A stretch of 56,068 bases of DNA from positions 1 through 56,068 of the forward strand of contig JAUXTN010000151.1 of NCBI GenBank assembly GCA_030684355.1, given 5' to 3'. The DNA comes from Pseudomonadota bacterium (lineage in GTDB: Bacteria > Myxococcota_A > UBA796 > SXON01). The notes beneath the pieces were generated by a model. The model was not told the origin of the DNA and did not search any database. It saw nothing but the letters and a program-made list of their open reading frames with translations. Below are positions 1 through 9,256 of this stretch, piece by piece (the first letter of the stretch is position 1; each line of letters opens with the position of its first letter). A program made the translations under genes and the position numbers.

Positions 1-2
1 CC

Positions 3-2837
3 GACGACGCGGATGCTTCCGCCACGGGCGAGAGCACGTTCTACGTCGACGCCGACAGCGACGGCTACGGCAGTGACACCACGGGCCTCTACTGCGATGT
101 GCCCGCCCGCTACGTCGCGGACACCACCGACTGCGACGACACCAGCGCCGCCATCTCCCCGTCCGCCACCGAGGTGTGCGACGCGGCCGACACCGACGAG
201 GATTGTGACACCCTCGCGGACGACGCGGATCCCTCCGCCACCGGCGAGAGCACCTTCTACGTCGACGCCGACGCCGACGGCTACGGCAGCGACACCACCG
301 GCCTCTACTGCGATGTCCCGACCGGCTACGTCACGGACACGACCGACTGCGACGACAACGTCACCGCGATCAACCCCGCCGCCACCGAGGTAGCCGGCGA
401 CGAGGTCGACCAGGACTGCGACGACGCCGAGTCCTGCTACGTCGACGCCGACTACGACGGCGCGCGCACGGCCTTCGTGGTCGCGTCCCCCGACGTGGCG
501 TGCTCCGCGGCCGGCGAGGCGCTCGCCACCGCCGACCTCGACTGCGACGACACCGATGCCACCGCCTACCCCGCCGCCGCCGAGCTCACCGGCTCCGGCG
601 TGGACGAGGATTGTGACGGCGCGGAGCTCTGTTACACCGACGCCGACGACGACGACTACCGCCCCGACGCCACCGCCACGGTCACCTCGACCGACGGCGA
701 CTGCGACGACGCCGGCGAAGCGCTCGCCAGCGCCCTGACCGGGGACTGCGACGACGCCTCGACCGCCTACAACCCCGCCGCCGCCGAGTCCGACTGCGCC
801 GATTCCCACGACTACAACTGTGACGGCTCCGTCGCGTTCGCGAACGCCGACGGCGACGCGTTCGCCGCGTGCGAGGAGTGCGACGACACCAACGCCTCGG
901 TGTACCCGGGCGCGGTCGAGCTCCCCGGCGACGGCATCGACGGGGACTGCGACGGCGTGGACCTCTGCTACGTGGACGCCGACGACGACGGCTACCGCCC
1001 GGATGACACGAGCACGGTCGCGGGCACGACCGTGGCGTGCGACGGAGCCGGCGAGGCGTCCGACCTCGACCTCACCGGCGACTGCGACGACACCGATGTC
1101 ACCGTGAACCCCGCGGCGATCGAGACGATCGGCGACGCGTTCGACGCCAACTGTGACAGCGCCGAGTCCTGCTACGTGGACGCGGACGACGACGGCTACC
1201 GCACCGAGGACGGCGCCACCGTGGCGTCCGCCGACACCGACTGCGCGGACACGGGCGAAGCGCTCGCCAGCGCGGGCACCGACTGCGACGACACGAACGA
1301 CGCGATCAGCCCGTCCGCCACCGAGCTCGCGGGCGACGAGATCGACGGCGACTGTGACGGCATGGAAACCTGCTACGTCGACGCCGACGCGGACGGCTAC
1401 CGCCCCGACGCCACGTCCACCATCGCGAGCACCGATTTCAGCTGCGTGGGGGCCGGCGAAGCCCGCGCGACGGACCCGACCACCGACTGCGACGACACCG
1501 ACGCGAGCGTGAACCCCGACGGCCTCGAGCTGGTCGGTGACGCCATCGACAGCGACTGCGACGACGCCGAGCTCTGCTACGCCGACGCGGACGACGACGG
1601 CTATGTCGATGGCACGGGCACCACGATCGACTCCCTCGACGCCGATTGTGACGACGCGAACGAAGCGCTGGCCACCACCAGCGCCGGCGACTGCAACGAG
1701 GCGGACGCGGCCTACAACCCCGGCGCGACCGAGAGCGACTGCGCGGATCCCAACGACTACAACTGCGACGGCTCGGTGGGCTACGCGGACGCGGACGCCG
1801 ACGGCCACGCCGCGTGCGCGGAGTGCAACGACGGCGACGCCACCGTGTTCCCCGGCGCCACCGAGCTCGCGGGCGATCTCGTGGACCAGGACTGTGACGC
1901 CACGGAGACCTGCTACGTCGACGCCGACGACGACGGCTACCGCCCCGACGCCACGAGCACGATCGAGAGCACCAACCTCGTGTGTGACGGCGCGGGCGAG
2001 GCGGTTGCCAGCGTTCCCACCACGGACTGCGATGACACCAATGTCACCGTGAACCCGAGCGCCACCGAAATCGCGGGCGACGAGATCGACCAGGACTGTG
2101 ACGCCACGGAGACCTGCTACGTCGACGCCGACGACGACGGCTACATCGCCGACGGCGTCGCCATCGTCGGCAGCGACGATCTGCTCTGCGACGGCGCGGG
2201 CGAGGCCCTGGCCGGCGCCCCCGCGGGCGACTGCGACGACGCGAGCGCGGTGTTCAACCCCGGCGCGCTCGAGGACGACTGCGCCGATCCGACCGACTAC
2301 AACTGCGACGGCTCCTCGGGCTTCGTGGACGGTGACAGCGACGGCTTCGCGGCGTGCGAGGAGTGCGACGACGCGGTCGGCGGGGTGAACCCCGACGCCG
2401 ACGAGGTGTGTGACGGCGCCGACAACGATTGTGACGGAACGATCGACCTCGACGCGCTCGACGCCACCACCTGGTACGCGGACGCCGACGGCGACGGGTA
2501 CACCAACCCCGGCGAGGTCACCACCGCCTGCGATCAGCCCGACGCCTACGCCGCGGAGACCGAGGCCGACTGCGACGACGCGGACGCGACCAGCTTCCCC
2601 GGCGGCGACGAGCTGCCCGACGACGGCATCGACCAGGACTGCGACGGCGAGGATGCCATCGGCGAGGACACCGATACGGACACCGACCTGCCCGACGACG
2701 ACACCGGCGATGGCAACGTCGACGAGAAGGACGGCGGCGACTGCGGCTGCGCGTCCACCTCCACGAGCGGCACCGGCCTCGCCTGGTCGGCGGCGCTGGT
2801 GGCCCTCCTCGCCGTTCGCCGACGCCGGGCGGTGTAG
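3..2837 (+). CDS. MopE-type Cys/Asp-repeat surface protein with MYXO-CTERM tail (5' truncated)
   Basis: The reading frame is open from base 3, so the N-terminus lies outside the window; about 944 residues are visible. Nearly all of it is a tandem array of about 14 modules built on a Cys-Asp-Asp core, an Asn/Tyr-Pro-x-Ala-x-Glu segment, a Cys-Asp-Gly core and a Tyr-Val-Asp-Ala-Asp-x-Asp-Gly-Tyr strand. This is the pattern of MopE-like metal-binding repeats (copper in the Methylococcus protein); calcium or copper binding here is inferred. Three modules (about 830-880, 1780-1830 and 2320-2360) carry a variant Ala-Ala-Cys form, so a higher-order unit recurs. The end has a Thr/Asp linker, a Cys-Gly-Cys motif, a hydrophobic helix and a final Arg-rich cluster, i.e. 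a MYXO-CTERM sorting tail, so the protein should be exported and surface anchored. The function beyond that is unknown. Confidence 0.9.
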   Translation, partial: DDADASATGESTFYVDADSDGYGSDTTGLYCDVPARYVADTTDCDDTSAAISPSATEVCDAADTDEDCDTLADDADPSATGESTFYVDADADGYGSDTTGLYCDVPTGYVTDTTDCDDNVTAINPAATEVAGDEVDQDCDDAESCYVDADYDGARTAFVVASPDVACSAAGEALATADLDCDDTDATAYPAAAELTGSGVDEDCDGAELCYTDADDDDYRPDATATVTSTDGDCDDAGEALASALTGDCDDASTAYNPAAAESDCADSHDYNCDGSVAFANADGDAFAACEECDDTNASVYPGAVELPGDGIDGDCDGVDLCYVDADDDGYRPDDTSTVAGTTVACDGAGEASDLDLTGDCDDTDVTVNPAAIETIGDAFDANCDSAESCYVDADDDGYRTEDGATVASADTDCADTGEALASAGTDCDDTNDAISPSATELAGDEIDGDCDGMETCYVDADADGYRPDATSTIASTDFSCVGAGEARATDPTTDCDDTDASVNPDGLELVGDAIDSDCDDAELCYADADDDGYVDGTGTTIDSLDADCDDANEALATTSAGDCNEADAAYNPGATESDCADPNDYNCDGSVGYADADADGHAACAECNDGDATVFPGATELAGDLVDQDCDATETCYVDADDDGYRPDATSTIESTNLVCDGAGEAVASVPTTDCDDTNVTVNPSATEIAGDEIDQDCDATETCYVDADDDGYIADGVAIVGSDDLLCDGAGEALAGAPAGDCDDASAVFNPGALEDDCADPTDYNCDGSSGFVDGDSDGFAACEECDDAVGGVNPDADEVCDGADNDCDGTIDLDALDATTWYADADGDGYTNPGEVTTACDQPDAYAAETEADCDDADATSFPGGDELPDDGIDQDCDGEDAIGEDTDTDTDLPDDDTGDGNVDEKDGGDCGCASTSTSGTGLAWSAALVALLAVRRRRAV

Positions 2838-2974
2838 CGAGACCGCTCACCGGGCGGCGGCGCCGAGAGGCTCTACGGCGTTCGCGGCGTGTCGGGGAAC
2901 GCCACCGTCCGGGTTCCCCCGTCAACCGGCGCGGCGGCGAGGTGCCGACGCCGTCGGCGCGGTAGACTCGGCGC

Positions 2975-5209
2975 ATGCCCGCCTCCCTGCGCCCCGTCTT
3001 CGTCCCCCTCCTCCTCCTGGCTGCCTCCTGCCACCCGCCCGTGGAGGACCTCGACGTGGAAGGTTGGTCGAACCAGTGCGTGTCACTACGCGTGGACGGG
3101 AGCTGGCTCGTGGGCGCGGATGGCACCTACAGTTGGACCCAAGGCGCGGAGGCGGAGGCCGCGCGCTTCCGCCTCCAGGCCGCCGACCTCGGCACCTACC
3201 TGCTCTACGACACCGACGCCCACTACCTCGTCGCCGAATCGGACGCCGTCACGCGCGCGGCCTCGCTCGAGTCCGACGTGACCCGCATCGAGGACGGCGT
3301 CATCGACGACGCGTACGTCTCGGGCGGCGAGTGGGCGCTGGAGCCCTCGTGGAAGGGCGGACCGCGCTACCAGCTCCACAATCGTCGTAACGGAAGGCTG
3401 CTTGGGAAGGCGGGACTGGGCCCCGACGCGGACGCCCTCGCCATCACGCTGGAGCCCGCCGAGGGCTGCGCGACGTTCCCCGAGCTCTCGCTCGACGCCA
3501 GCGGCACGATCGCCCGCACCACCTTCGACGACGGCACCCTCTACGGCATCGCCGACGCCCACTCCCACATCTTGTCCAACTTCGGCTTCGGCGGCGGCGG
3601 CCTCTTCCACGGAGGCGCCTTCCACCCTCTCGGCGTGGAGCACGCCCTGCCCGACTGCGCGCCCTTCCACGGCGATGCCGGCCGGCGGGACCTGTTCGGC
3701 TACGCGTTCGACGCCGCCGGAAACGACTCGGCCGACCTCGCGTCGTTGGTCGACGAGCTGGTCGCCGGCGAGCTCTCCGAGGACAACCACCTCACCGCGG
3801 GGTACCCCGACTTCCCCGATTGGCCCGACGCCCGGCGCCGCTCCACGCACCAGGCGCAATATTACCGTTGGCTGGAGCGCTCGTGGATGGCCGGCCTGCG
3901 CCTCGTCGTGCAGCACGCCACGACCAACTCGATCGTCTGTAACTTCACCGTCGGCGACGAAATCCAACCCAGCCGCTACGACTGCGAGGACATGACCTCC
4001 GTCGACCGGATCATCGACGAGTCCTGGGCGATGCAGCGCTACATCGACGCGCAGTGGGGCGGAGAGGGCAAGGGGTGGTTCCGGATCGTGCAGACGCCGG
4101 CCGAGGCGCGCGAGGTGGTCGCGGGCGGGAAGATGGCGGTGGTGCTCGGCATCGAGGCCTCGGACCTGTTCCGGTGCAACCTCACGCCCCGGCCGGGCGG
4201 CCCGGTGTGTGACGAGGCCTGGGTGGAGGCGCAGCTCGACGAATACCACGCCCGCGGCGTGCGCGCGGTCTTCCCAAACCACAAGTACGACAACCGCTTC
4301 TCCCCCGGGGACGGCTCGGGCGACTTCATCGAGCTCGGCAACTTCTTCAACAGCGGCCACTGGACCAACATGACGCAGGACTGCCCCGACGACGGGATGC
4401 CCGAGGGCTTCGACGGCGGCAGCGTCAGCTTTGGCGGCCTCGCGTCCGCGCGGGAGGAGTACCTCACCGAGGCGCCGAACGACTTCAGCACGTTCCCGAA
4501 CGACCCCCTCGACACGGCGATCGGGTTCGTGGCACAAATCCTCGAGGGCCCGCTCGAGGGGCGTTGGTGCCAGAATGCCACGCTCACCAACGTCGGTGAG
4601 TCACTGCTCACCGGGCTGATGGCGCGGGGCATGATCATCGAGGTGGATCACCTGCCGATGTGGTCCTACCAGCGCGCGTACGAGATCCTCGAGGCGAACG
4701 ACTACCCCGCGGCGGGCACCCACGGCCGCGACTGGGACGGCCGCATCTACGCCCTCGGCGGCATCTCGAACGTGTGGCTCGGGCGCTGCCAGGACCCGGC
4801 GAACCCGGGCTCCACCCTCGACGGCGTGCTCGACGAGGTCGCGCTCATCGAGCAGAACGGCGGCTACCCCGGCACGCCGTTCGGCTTCGATCTCAACGGC
4901 TTCGCGGGCGCGCCCGGGCCTCGCTTCACCGAAGGCGCCTGCCCCGTCGAGCAGCAGGACCCCGTCACCTACCCGTTCACGTCCTACGCCGGCGACGTCA
5001 CGTTCACCGAACCCCAGTTGGGCACCCGCACCGTCGACTTCAACACCGAGGGGATGGTGCACATCGGGCTCCTGCCCGAGCTGCTCGAGGACGCCCGTCA
5101 CGACGCCGTGTCGGACGCCGATCTCGAGCCCCTCTTCCGCTCGGCGGAGGCTTGGATCCGCATGTGGGAGAAGGCGGAGGCGCGCGCCGCGGAGCTGGGC
5201 GCGCGCTGA
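2975..5209 (+). CDS. Lipoprotein metal-dependent hydrolase (amidohydrolase/M19-like)
   Basis: The protein has 744 residues. It starts with a lipoprotein signal whose lipobox ends LLLLAASC, giving lipid-modified Cys19. Residues about 30-165 look like a beta-trefoil or fascin-like region with repeated short strands around WLVG and RLLGKAG. The catalytic part begins at ADAHSH (about residues 194-199), a typical HxH metal site of the amidohydrolase superfamily. It continues with VVLGIEASD, VFPNHKYDNRF, IIEVDHLP and GTHGR, each offering the His/Asp ligands expected along the barrel, and GFDLNGFAGAPGPR near the end, which resembles the C-terminal Asp loop of M19-like enzymes. The substrate is unknown. 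The start ATG lacks a strong ribosome binding site but is the only one in front of the signal peptide. It could be a peptidase, an amidase or a lactonase; the superfamily call is fairly safe, the reaction is not. Confidence 0.72.
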   Translation: MPASLRPVFVPLLLLAASCHPPVEDLDVEGWSNQCVSLRVDGSWLVGADGTYSWTQGAEAEAARFRLQAADLGTYLLYDTDAHYLVAESDAVTRAASLESDVTRIEDGVIDDAYVSGGEWALEPSWKGGPRYQLHNRRNGRLLGKAGLGPDADALAITLEPAEGCATFPELSLDASGTIARTTFDDGTLYGIADAHSHILSNFGFGGGGLFHGGAFHPLGVEHALPDCAPFHGDAGRRDLFGYAFDAAGNDSADLASLVDELVAGELSEDNHLTAGYPDFPDWPDARRRSTHQAQYYRWLERSWMAGLRLVVQHATTNSIVCNFTVGDEIQPSRYDCEDMTSVDRIIDESWAMQRYIDAQWGGEGKGWFRIVQTPAEAREVVAGGKMAVVLGIEASDLFRCNLTPRPGGPVCDEAWVEAQLDEYHARGVRAVFPNHKYDNRFSPGDGSGDFIELGNFFNSGHWTNMTQDCPDDGMPEGFDGGSVSFGGLASAREEYLTEAPNDFSTFPNDPLDTAIGFVAQILEGPLEGRWCQNATLTNVGESLLTGLMARGMIIEVDHLPMWSYQRAYEILEANDYPAAGTHGRDWDGRIYALGGISNVWLGRCQDPANPGSTLDGVLDEVALIEQNGGYPGTPFGFDLNGFAGAPGPRFTEGACPVEQQDPVTYPFTSYAGDVTFTEPQLGTRTVDFNTEGMVHIGLLPELLEDARHDAVSDADLEPLFRSAEAWIRMWEKAEARAAELGAR

Positions 5210-5327
5210 CGGTCACCCCCGCCCGCGCGACCCACCCACGCCGCCGCAGCGGCGGCCGCCTCGGCCGTCCGTCTGCCCCCGACGGGCCACGCGGCCTGCC
5301 ACACGCTACCCTCGTGCCGGAGCCCCG

Positions 5328-6248
5328 ATGCACGCACACGTGCTGCTGCGAGATCCCGACGGCCGCGACCACGAGCTCGTCCCCGGCGACATCGTGGGGC
5401 GCGTGTGGTCGGCCGCGCTGCAGGTGGACGACGGCCGGGTCAGCGAGGCCCACGCGATGGTGAGCCTCCGCGAGGGCCAGCTCCACCTCATCGCGCTCCG
5501 GGGCTCGCTCGCCGTGGCCGGCAAGCCGACGAGCCAGGTGCCCCTTCGGCCCGGCGACCAGGTGGAGCTCGCGCGCGGCCTCGCGCTGCAAGTGGTGGAG
5601 GTGCACCTCCCCCCGGACGTGCTCGGCGTCGAAGGGGCCGACGTGCCGCGGCAAGTGCTCCCGGGCGTGTGCTCCGTGCTGTTCGATCCCGCACCCGCGG
5701 GGTACCCGCGCCCGGCGCCGCGCGTGGCCCGGGGCTGGAGGGAGAACGCGCCCCTGCGCATCTGGACGACGGGGGACCGGTGGATGGCGCGCGACGCGGA
5801 CGGGCCTCGGCCGATCGCCGCGGGCGACGAGGTCGACGTCCAGGGGCACCTCCTCCGCTTCGTGGCCATCCCGCTCCTGGACGCCGGGCCGCGCACGACC
5901 CGGCGCCACGGCGACCTCGAGGCGCCGGTGCGCATCGTCGCCCAGTTCGACACGGTGCACCTCCACCGCGAGGGCACGCCGCCGCTGGTGCTGTGCGGCC
6001 TCCAGGCACGGCTCGTGTCCGAGCTGGTGGCGTGCGCCGGGCCGGTCGCCTGGACCGTGTTGTCGGAGGAGCTCTGGCCGAACGAGGACGATCTCCACCT
6101 GCGCCGCGGGCGGCTGGACACGCTGCTCTCTCGCGTCCGGCGCCGCATCCGGGCAGCGGGCTTCCGCGCCGACCTGGTGCGCTCCGACGGCGCGGGCACC
6201 GTGGAGCTCCTGCTCTACGCCAACGACCAGGTGGAGGACCGCACCTGA
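5328..6248 (+). CDS. FHA-like/winged-helix transcriptional regulator
   Basis: The protein has 306 residues. ATG 5328 follows GGAG at a five-base distance. Residues 1-95 look like an FHA domain: VGRVWSAALQVDDGRVSEAHA matches the Gly-Arg, Ser and His core, followed by strands and a Pro-Gly-Asp loop. Residues about 145-195 repeat a similar strand pattern (IAAGDEVDVQG), perhaps a second, degenerate FHA-like unit. Residues about 215-306 resemble an OmpR/SARP-type winged helix (VLSEELWPNEDDLHLRRGRL, then an RVRRRIR recognition helix and a C-terminal hairpin). FHA domains bind phosphothreonine, and the next gene is a Ser/Thr kinase that starts on the base after this stop codon. I infer that the kinase signals to this factor. 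The layout recalls mycobacterial EmbR/PknH, but here FHA comes first and the DNA-binding domain last. Confidence 0.72.
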   Translation: MHAHVLLRDPDGRDHELVPGDIVGRVWSAALQVDDGRVSEAHAMVSLREGQLHLIALRGSLAVAGKPTSQVPLRPGDQVELARGLALQVVEVHLPPDVLGVEGADVPRQVLPGVCSVLFDPAPAGYPRPAPRVARGWRENAPLRIWTTGDRWMARDADGPRPIAAGDEVDVQGHLLRFVAIPLLDAGPRTTRRHGDLEAPVRIVAQFDTVHLHREGTPPLVLCGLQARLVSELVACAGPVAWTVLSEELWPNEDDLHLRRGRLDTLLSRVRRRIRAAGFRADLVRSDGAGTVELLLYANDQVEDRT

Positions 6249-9209
6249 GTGTCCGGCGCGGGCTCCTACCGGACATTCGACCCGGTCAGCGGCGAGGCGC
6301 TGACCGACGAGGCCGGCGTCCCGACGCCTGAGGACGCGGCGTCAGAGGCCGACCGTTACGAGCTCGGCGGCCTGCTCGGCCGCGGCGGGATGGGCGAGGT
6401 CCGCGTGGCACGCGACACGCGCCTGGGCCGCGACGTCGCGATCAAGACCGCGCGCCCGCACGGCCCCGACCAGGCCCGGCTCGCGCGCGAGGCCGCCATG
6501 ACCGCGCGGCTCGAGCACCCGAGCATCATGCCGGTCTACGACGCGGGCACCGACGACGAGGGCCTCCCGTACTACACGATGCGCCTGCTCCCCGGGCGCT
6601 CGCTCGCAGCCGTGCTCGCCGAGCGCCCATCGGGGCCGGCACGGCTCCGCCTCGTGCGCCACCTCGTCGACGCCGCCGAGGCCATCGCCTACGCCCACGG
6701 GCGCGGCGTCCTCCACCGCGACCTGAAGCCCGCGAACGTGATGGTGGGCGCGTTCGGCGAGACGGTGGTGGCCGACTGGGGGCTCGCCTGCACCCTGGAA
6801 GAGGGCGCGCGCCCGCGCGCCGGGGGTGCCGGCACGCCCGGATACATGAGCCCCGAGCAGGCGCGCGGCGCGCCGCTCGATGAGCGCACCGACGTGTACG
6901 GGCTCGGCGCCATGCTCCACGAGCTGCTCGCCGGCACGCCGCCGACCGACCGACCGGACGCCGCGCCATCGGTCCGACCGCGCGCCCCCGTGGCGCCGCC
7001 GGCCCTCGCCGCTATCGCCGACCGCGCCCTCCGCGCCGATCCCGCGGAGCGCTACCCGTCGGCACGCGCGTTCGCGGACGACCTGCTCGCCTGGTACGAA
7101 GGGCGCCGCGTGACGGCACACGCCTACTCGGTCCGTGAGCTGCTCGCCCTCGTGGTGGCGGCGTGGCGCGTGCCGCTGCTCGTCGCGACAGCGGGCTTGA
7201 CCGCGCTGGCCGTGGCCGTGGGCGTCGGATGGCGGAGCACGGCGGTGGAGCAGGAGCGCGCCGTGGCGTCGGAGGGAGCGGCGGTGGCGGCGCGGCGCGC
7301 CGAGGCGGCGGCGCTCGGACGGGCGCTGGTCGCCCAGGCCCGTACGGCGGCGAGGGACGGCCGGGCACTCGAGGCCGAGGTGCTCGCGGCCAACGCGCTG
7401 CTCCGCGTCGAGTCGCCCGAGGCGCGCGGGGTGCTCGCCCGCTTCGCCCGCAGCCCCCGGTTCGCCCTCATCCGCGCCGGCGCACCGCTCCCGACCTGCC
7501 GCACGCGGAGCCTGACCCGCGACGGCGAGCGGCTCGTGTGCCTGACCGACACGGAGGCCCTGCTCCTCGACGCCACGACCGGGGAGGTGCTCGCGCGCGC
7601 CGCCGGGGGCTACAACTACGCCGGTTTCGCGCTGCCCGACCGGCTCCTGCTCGTCGACACGACGGGCGGCTGGGACTGGGCGCCCCCCGCGCCGCCGCGG
7701 CTCCTCACCGGCCTGGAGCTGCTCTACCCCTTGTTCGGTACCTCCGAGGTCGCGGGGAAGATCGTGGCCGCGCAGGGCAGCTCCGACCTCGTCCTGGACC
7801 TGGCGGCGGGCACCCTCCACCGGGGGCGCGCGTGCGGTCCGGATCGGGTCAGCGCCACCGCGGCGCTCCGGGCCGACGGGACCCTGCTGGTCGGCTGTGA
7901 CGACCGGCGGATCGTGCGAGGCGCGCCCGGCGAGGTCGGCACGACCTTCGCCCAGCTCTCGGCCGACGAGGGCCCACCCCAGATCGTGGAGCCGCACGGC
8001 GACGGCGCGCTCGTCGCGACCGCGCGCGGCTGGGTGATCGCGCTCGGCCCGGCCGGCGAGCGGCGTGCGGTGCGCCGGCTCGGCGCCGACGCGGCGCGGC
8101 GCCTGCGGGTCGGCGGCCCACTCGTGGCGATCGCCGCGCAGGACGGAGCCGTTCACCTCTGGGAGCACGTCAGCGACACGCTCATCGCGAGCCTGCACGC
8201 TCCAGGGGCCGAGCTCGCGTGGCGTCCCGACGGGCGGCTGCGCGTCCTGACCGAGCGCGCGGAGGACCGCGAGGTCCCCGCCGGGCCCAGCTCCCACTTC
8301 GTGGCCTTCGGCGCCGGCGTGGCGGGCCTCGCGTTCGACCCCGCCGGTGCCCGGCTCGCGGTGGGCGTCGGGGACGGCTCCGTCCACGTCGTGGACATCG
8401 AGACGACGCGGGTGGTCCGCACCTGGGGTTGGCAGGAGCAGGTGGCGAAGGACGTGGCGTGGAGCCCCGACGGGCGCCTCCTCGCGGTCGCGACCGCGGG
8501 CGGATCCGAGCAGCGCGTGCTGGACGTCGCGAGCGGGAGCGTCGCGGCCATGCTCCCCGGCGTCACGGCGCGCCGCGTGGCCTGGACGACGGCGGGGCTG
8601 CTCTTCGCCTCCTACCGGGACGACCTGCGGCTCTGGGCCGCCCCGTGGACGGACCGCGGCGAGACGCTCGCCGAACGGCAGATCGTCGATCTGGAGCTCG
8701 CAGGCGACGCCGGCGCGGCCCTCGACCGGGCGGGTGGGGTCTACCTCGTCTCCGGCGGACCCCGGCCCACCTTCACCCCGGTGACGACGCACGCGCGCGC
8801 CAGCGCCGTCGCGCGCATCGGCGACGACGTGCTGGTGGGTACACCCACCTCGCTCACCCGCTACCACGCGTCCGGCACGAGCCTCGGAGAGCGAGCCGTG
8901 CCCGGCGGCGTGAGCGACCTCGCCGTGTCGGCGGACCGCCGCCTCGTCGCCGTGGGGCACCTCGACGGGACGGCGGCGATCTGGCCGGCCAGCGGCACCG
9001 CGCCGCTCGCGACGCTGGAGGGCCACGGCGGCCGGGTCTCCGCGGTGGCGTTCTCGCCCGACGGACGGACGCTCGCGACGGGGGGGTGGGACGAGACGGT
9101 GCGGCTCTGGTCGACCGCGGGGCTCGAGGATCCCGCCGACGCGATCGTCGCGCGCGTGGAGTCGGCGTGGGGCCGGGACCTCGACGCGGTGCTCGCAGCG
9201 CCACAGTGA
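6249..9209 (+). CDS. Membrane Ser/Thr protein kinase with WD40 sensor half
   Basis: The protein has 986 residues with a GTG start directly after the TGA of the FHA/winged-helix gene, so translation is very likely coupled. The kinase domain is at residues about 37-285: glycine loop LGRGGMGEV, Lys66 in VAIK, catalytic HRDLKPAN with Asp158, metal site DWG with Asp176 (Trp in place of the usual Phe, which is tolerated in PknB-type kinases), and GTPGYMSPEQ in the activation segment. One transmembrane helix (about 307-329) follows. The rest, about 330-986, contains degenerate and clear WD40 repeats, the last being the textbook unit GHGGRVSAVAFSPDGRTLA...VRLW. The kinase should face the cytoplasm with the propeller outside the membrane. 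Residues 330-400 are Ala-rich and probably helical. All catalytic residues are present, so it should be active. Confidence 0.93.
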   Translation: MSGAGSYRTFDPVSGEALTDEAGVPTPEDAASEADRYELGGLLGRGGMGEVRVARDTRLGRDVAIKTARPHGPDQARLAREAAMTARLEHPSIMPVYDAGTDDEGLPYYTMRLLPGRSLAAVLAERPSGPARLRLVRHLVDAAEAIAYAHGRGVLHRDLKPANVMVGAFGETVVADWGLACTLEEGARPRAGGAGTPGYMSPEQARGAPLDERTDVYGLGAMLHELLAGTPPTDRPDAAPSVRPRAPVAPPALAAIADRALRADPAERYPSARAFADDLLAWYEGRRVTAHAYSVRELLALVVAAWRVPLLVATAGLTALAVAVGVGWRSTAVEQERAVASEGAAVAARRAEAAALGRALVAQARTAARDGRALEAEVLAANALLRVESPEARGVLARFARSPRFALIRAGAPLPTCRTRSLTRDGERLVCLTDTEALLLDATTGEVLARAAGGYNYAGFALPDRLLLVDTTGGWDWAPPAPPRLLTGLELLYPLFGTSEVAGKIVAAQGSSDLVLDLAAGTLHRGRACGPDRVSATAALRADGTLLVGCDDRRIVRGAPGEVGTTFAQLSADEGPPQIVEPHGDGALVATARGWVIALGPAGERRAVRRLGADAARRLRVGGPLVAIAAQDGAVHLWEHVSDTLIASLHAPGAELAWRPDGRLRVLTERAEDREVPAGPSSHFVAFGAGVAGLAFDPAGARLAVGVGDGSVHVVDIETTRVVRTWGWQEQVAKDVAWSPDGRLLAVATAGGSEQRVLDVASGSVAAMLPGVTARRVAWTTAGLLFASYRDDLRLWAAPWTDRGETLAERQIVDLELAGDAGAALDRAGGVYLVSGGPRPTFTPVTTHARASAVARIGDDVLVGTPTSLTRYHASGTSLGERAVPGGVSDLAVSADRRLVAVGHLDGTAAIWPASGTAPLATLEGHGGRVSAVAFSPDGRTLATGGWDETVRLWSTAGLEDPADAIVARVESAWGRDLDAVLAAPQ

Positions 9210-9210
9210 C

Positions 9211-9245
9211 TCTTGCTTGGACCGCGCCACGCGGTCTTGCCTGGA
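9211..9245. repeat. Short symmetrical repeat between kinase gene and gene relic
   Basis: Two 11-base direct repeats (TCTTGCTTGGA at 9211-9221 and TCTTGCCTGGA at 9235-9245, one mismatch) flank a small inverted repeat, CCGCG-CCA-CGCGG at 9222-9234. It lies exactly between the kinase stop codon and the broken 5' end of the following MopE-type relic, so it may be a scar of the deletion or insertion that truncated the relic. It could also be a regulatory element or chance in GC-rich DNA. Confidence 0.5.
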
Positions 9246-9256
9246 TCTGACATCGG

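Noticed and set aside
6342..9230. 962-codon minus-strand frame opposite the kinase gene
   Set aside because: Composition is that of antisense DNA of a high-GC gene, and the kinase and WD40 motifs are clear on the plus strand.
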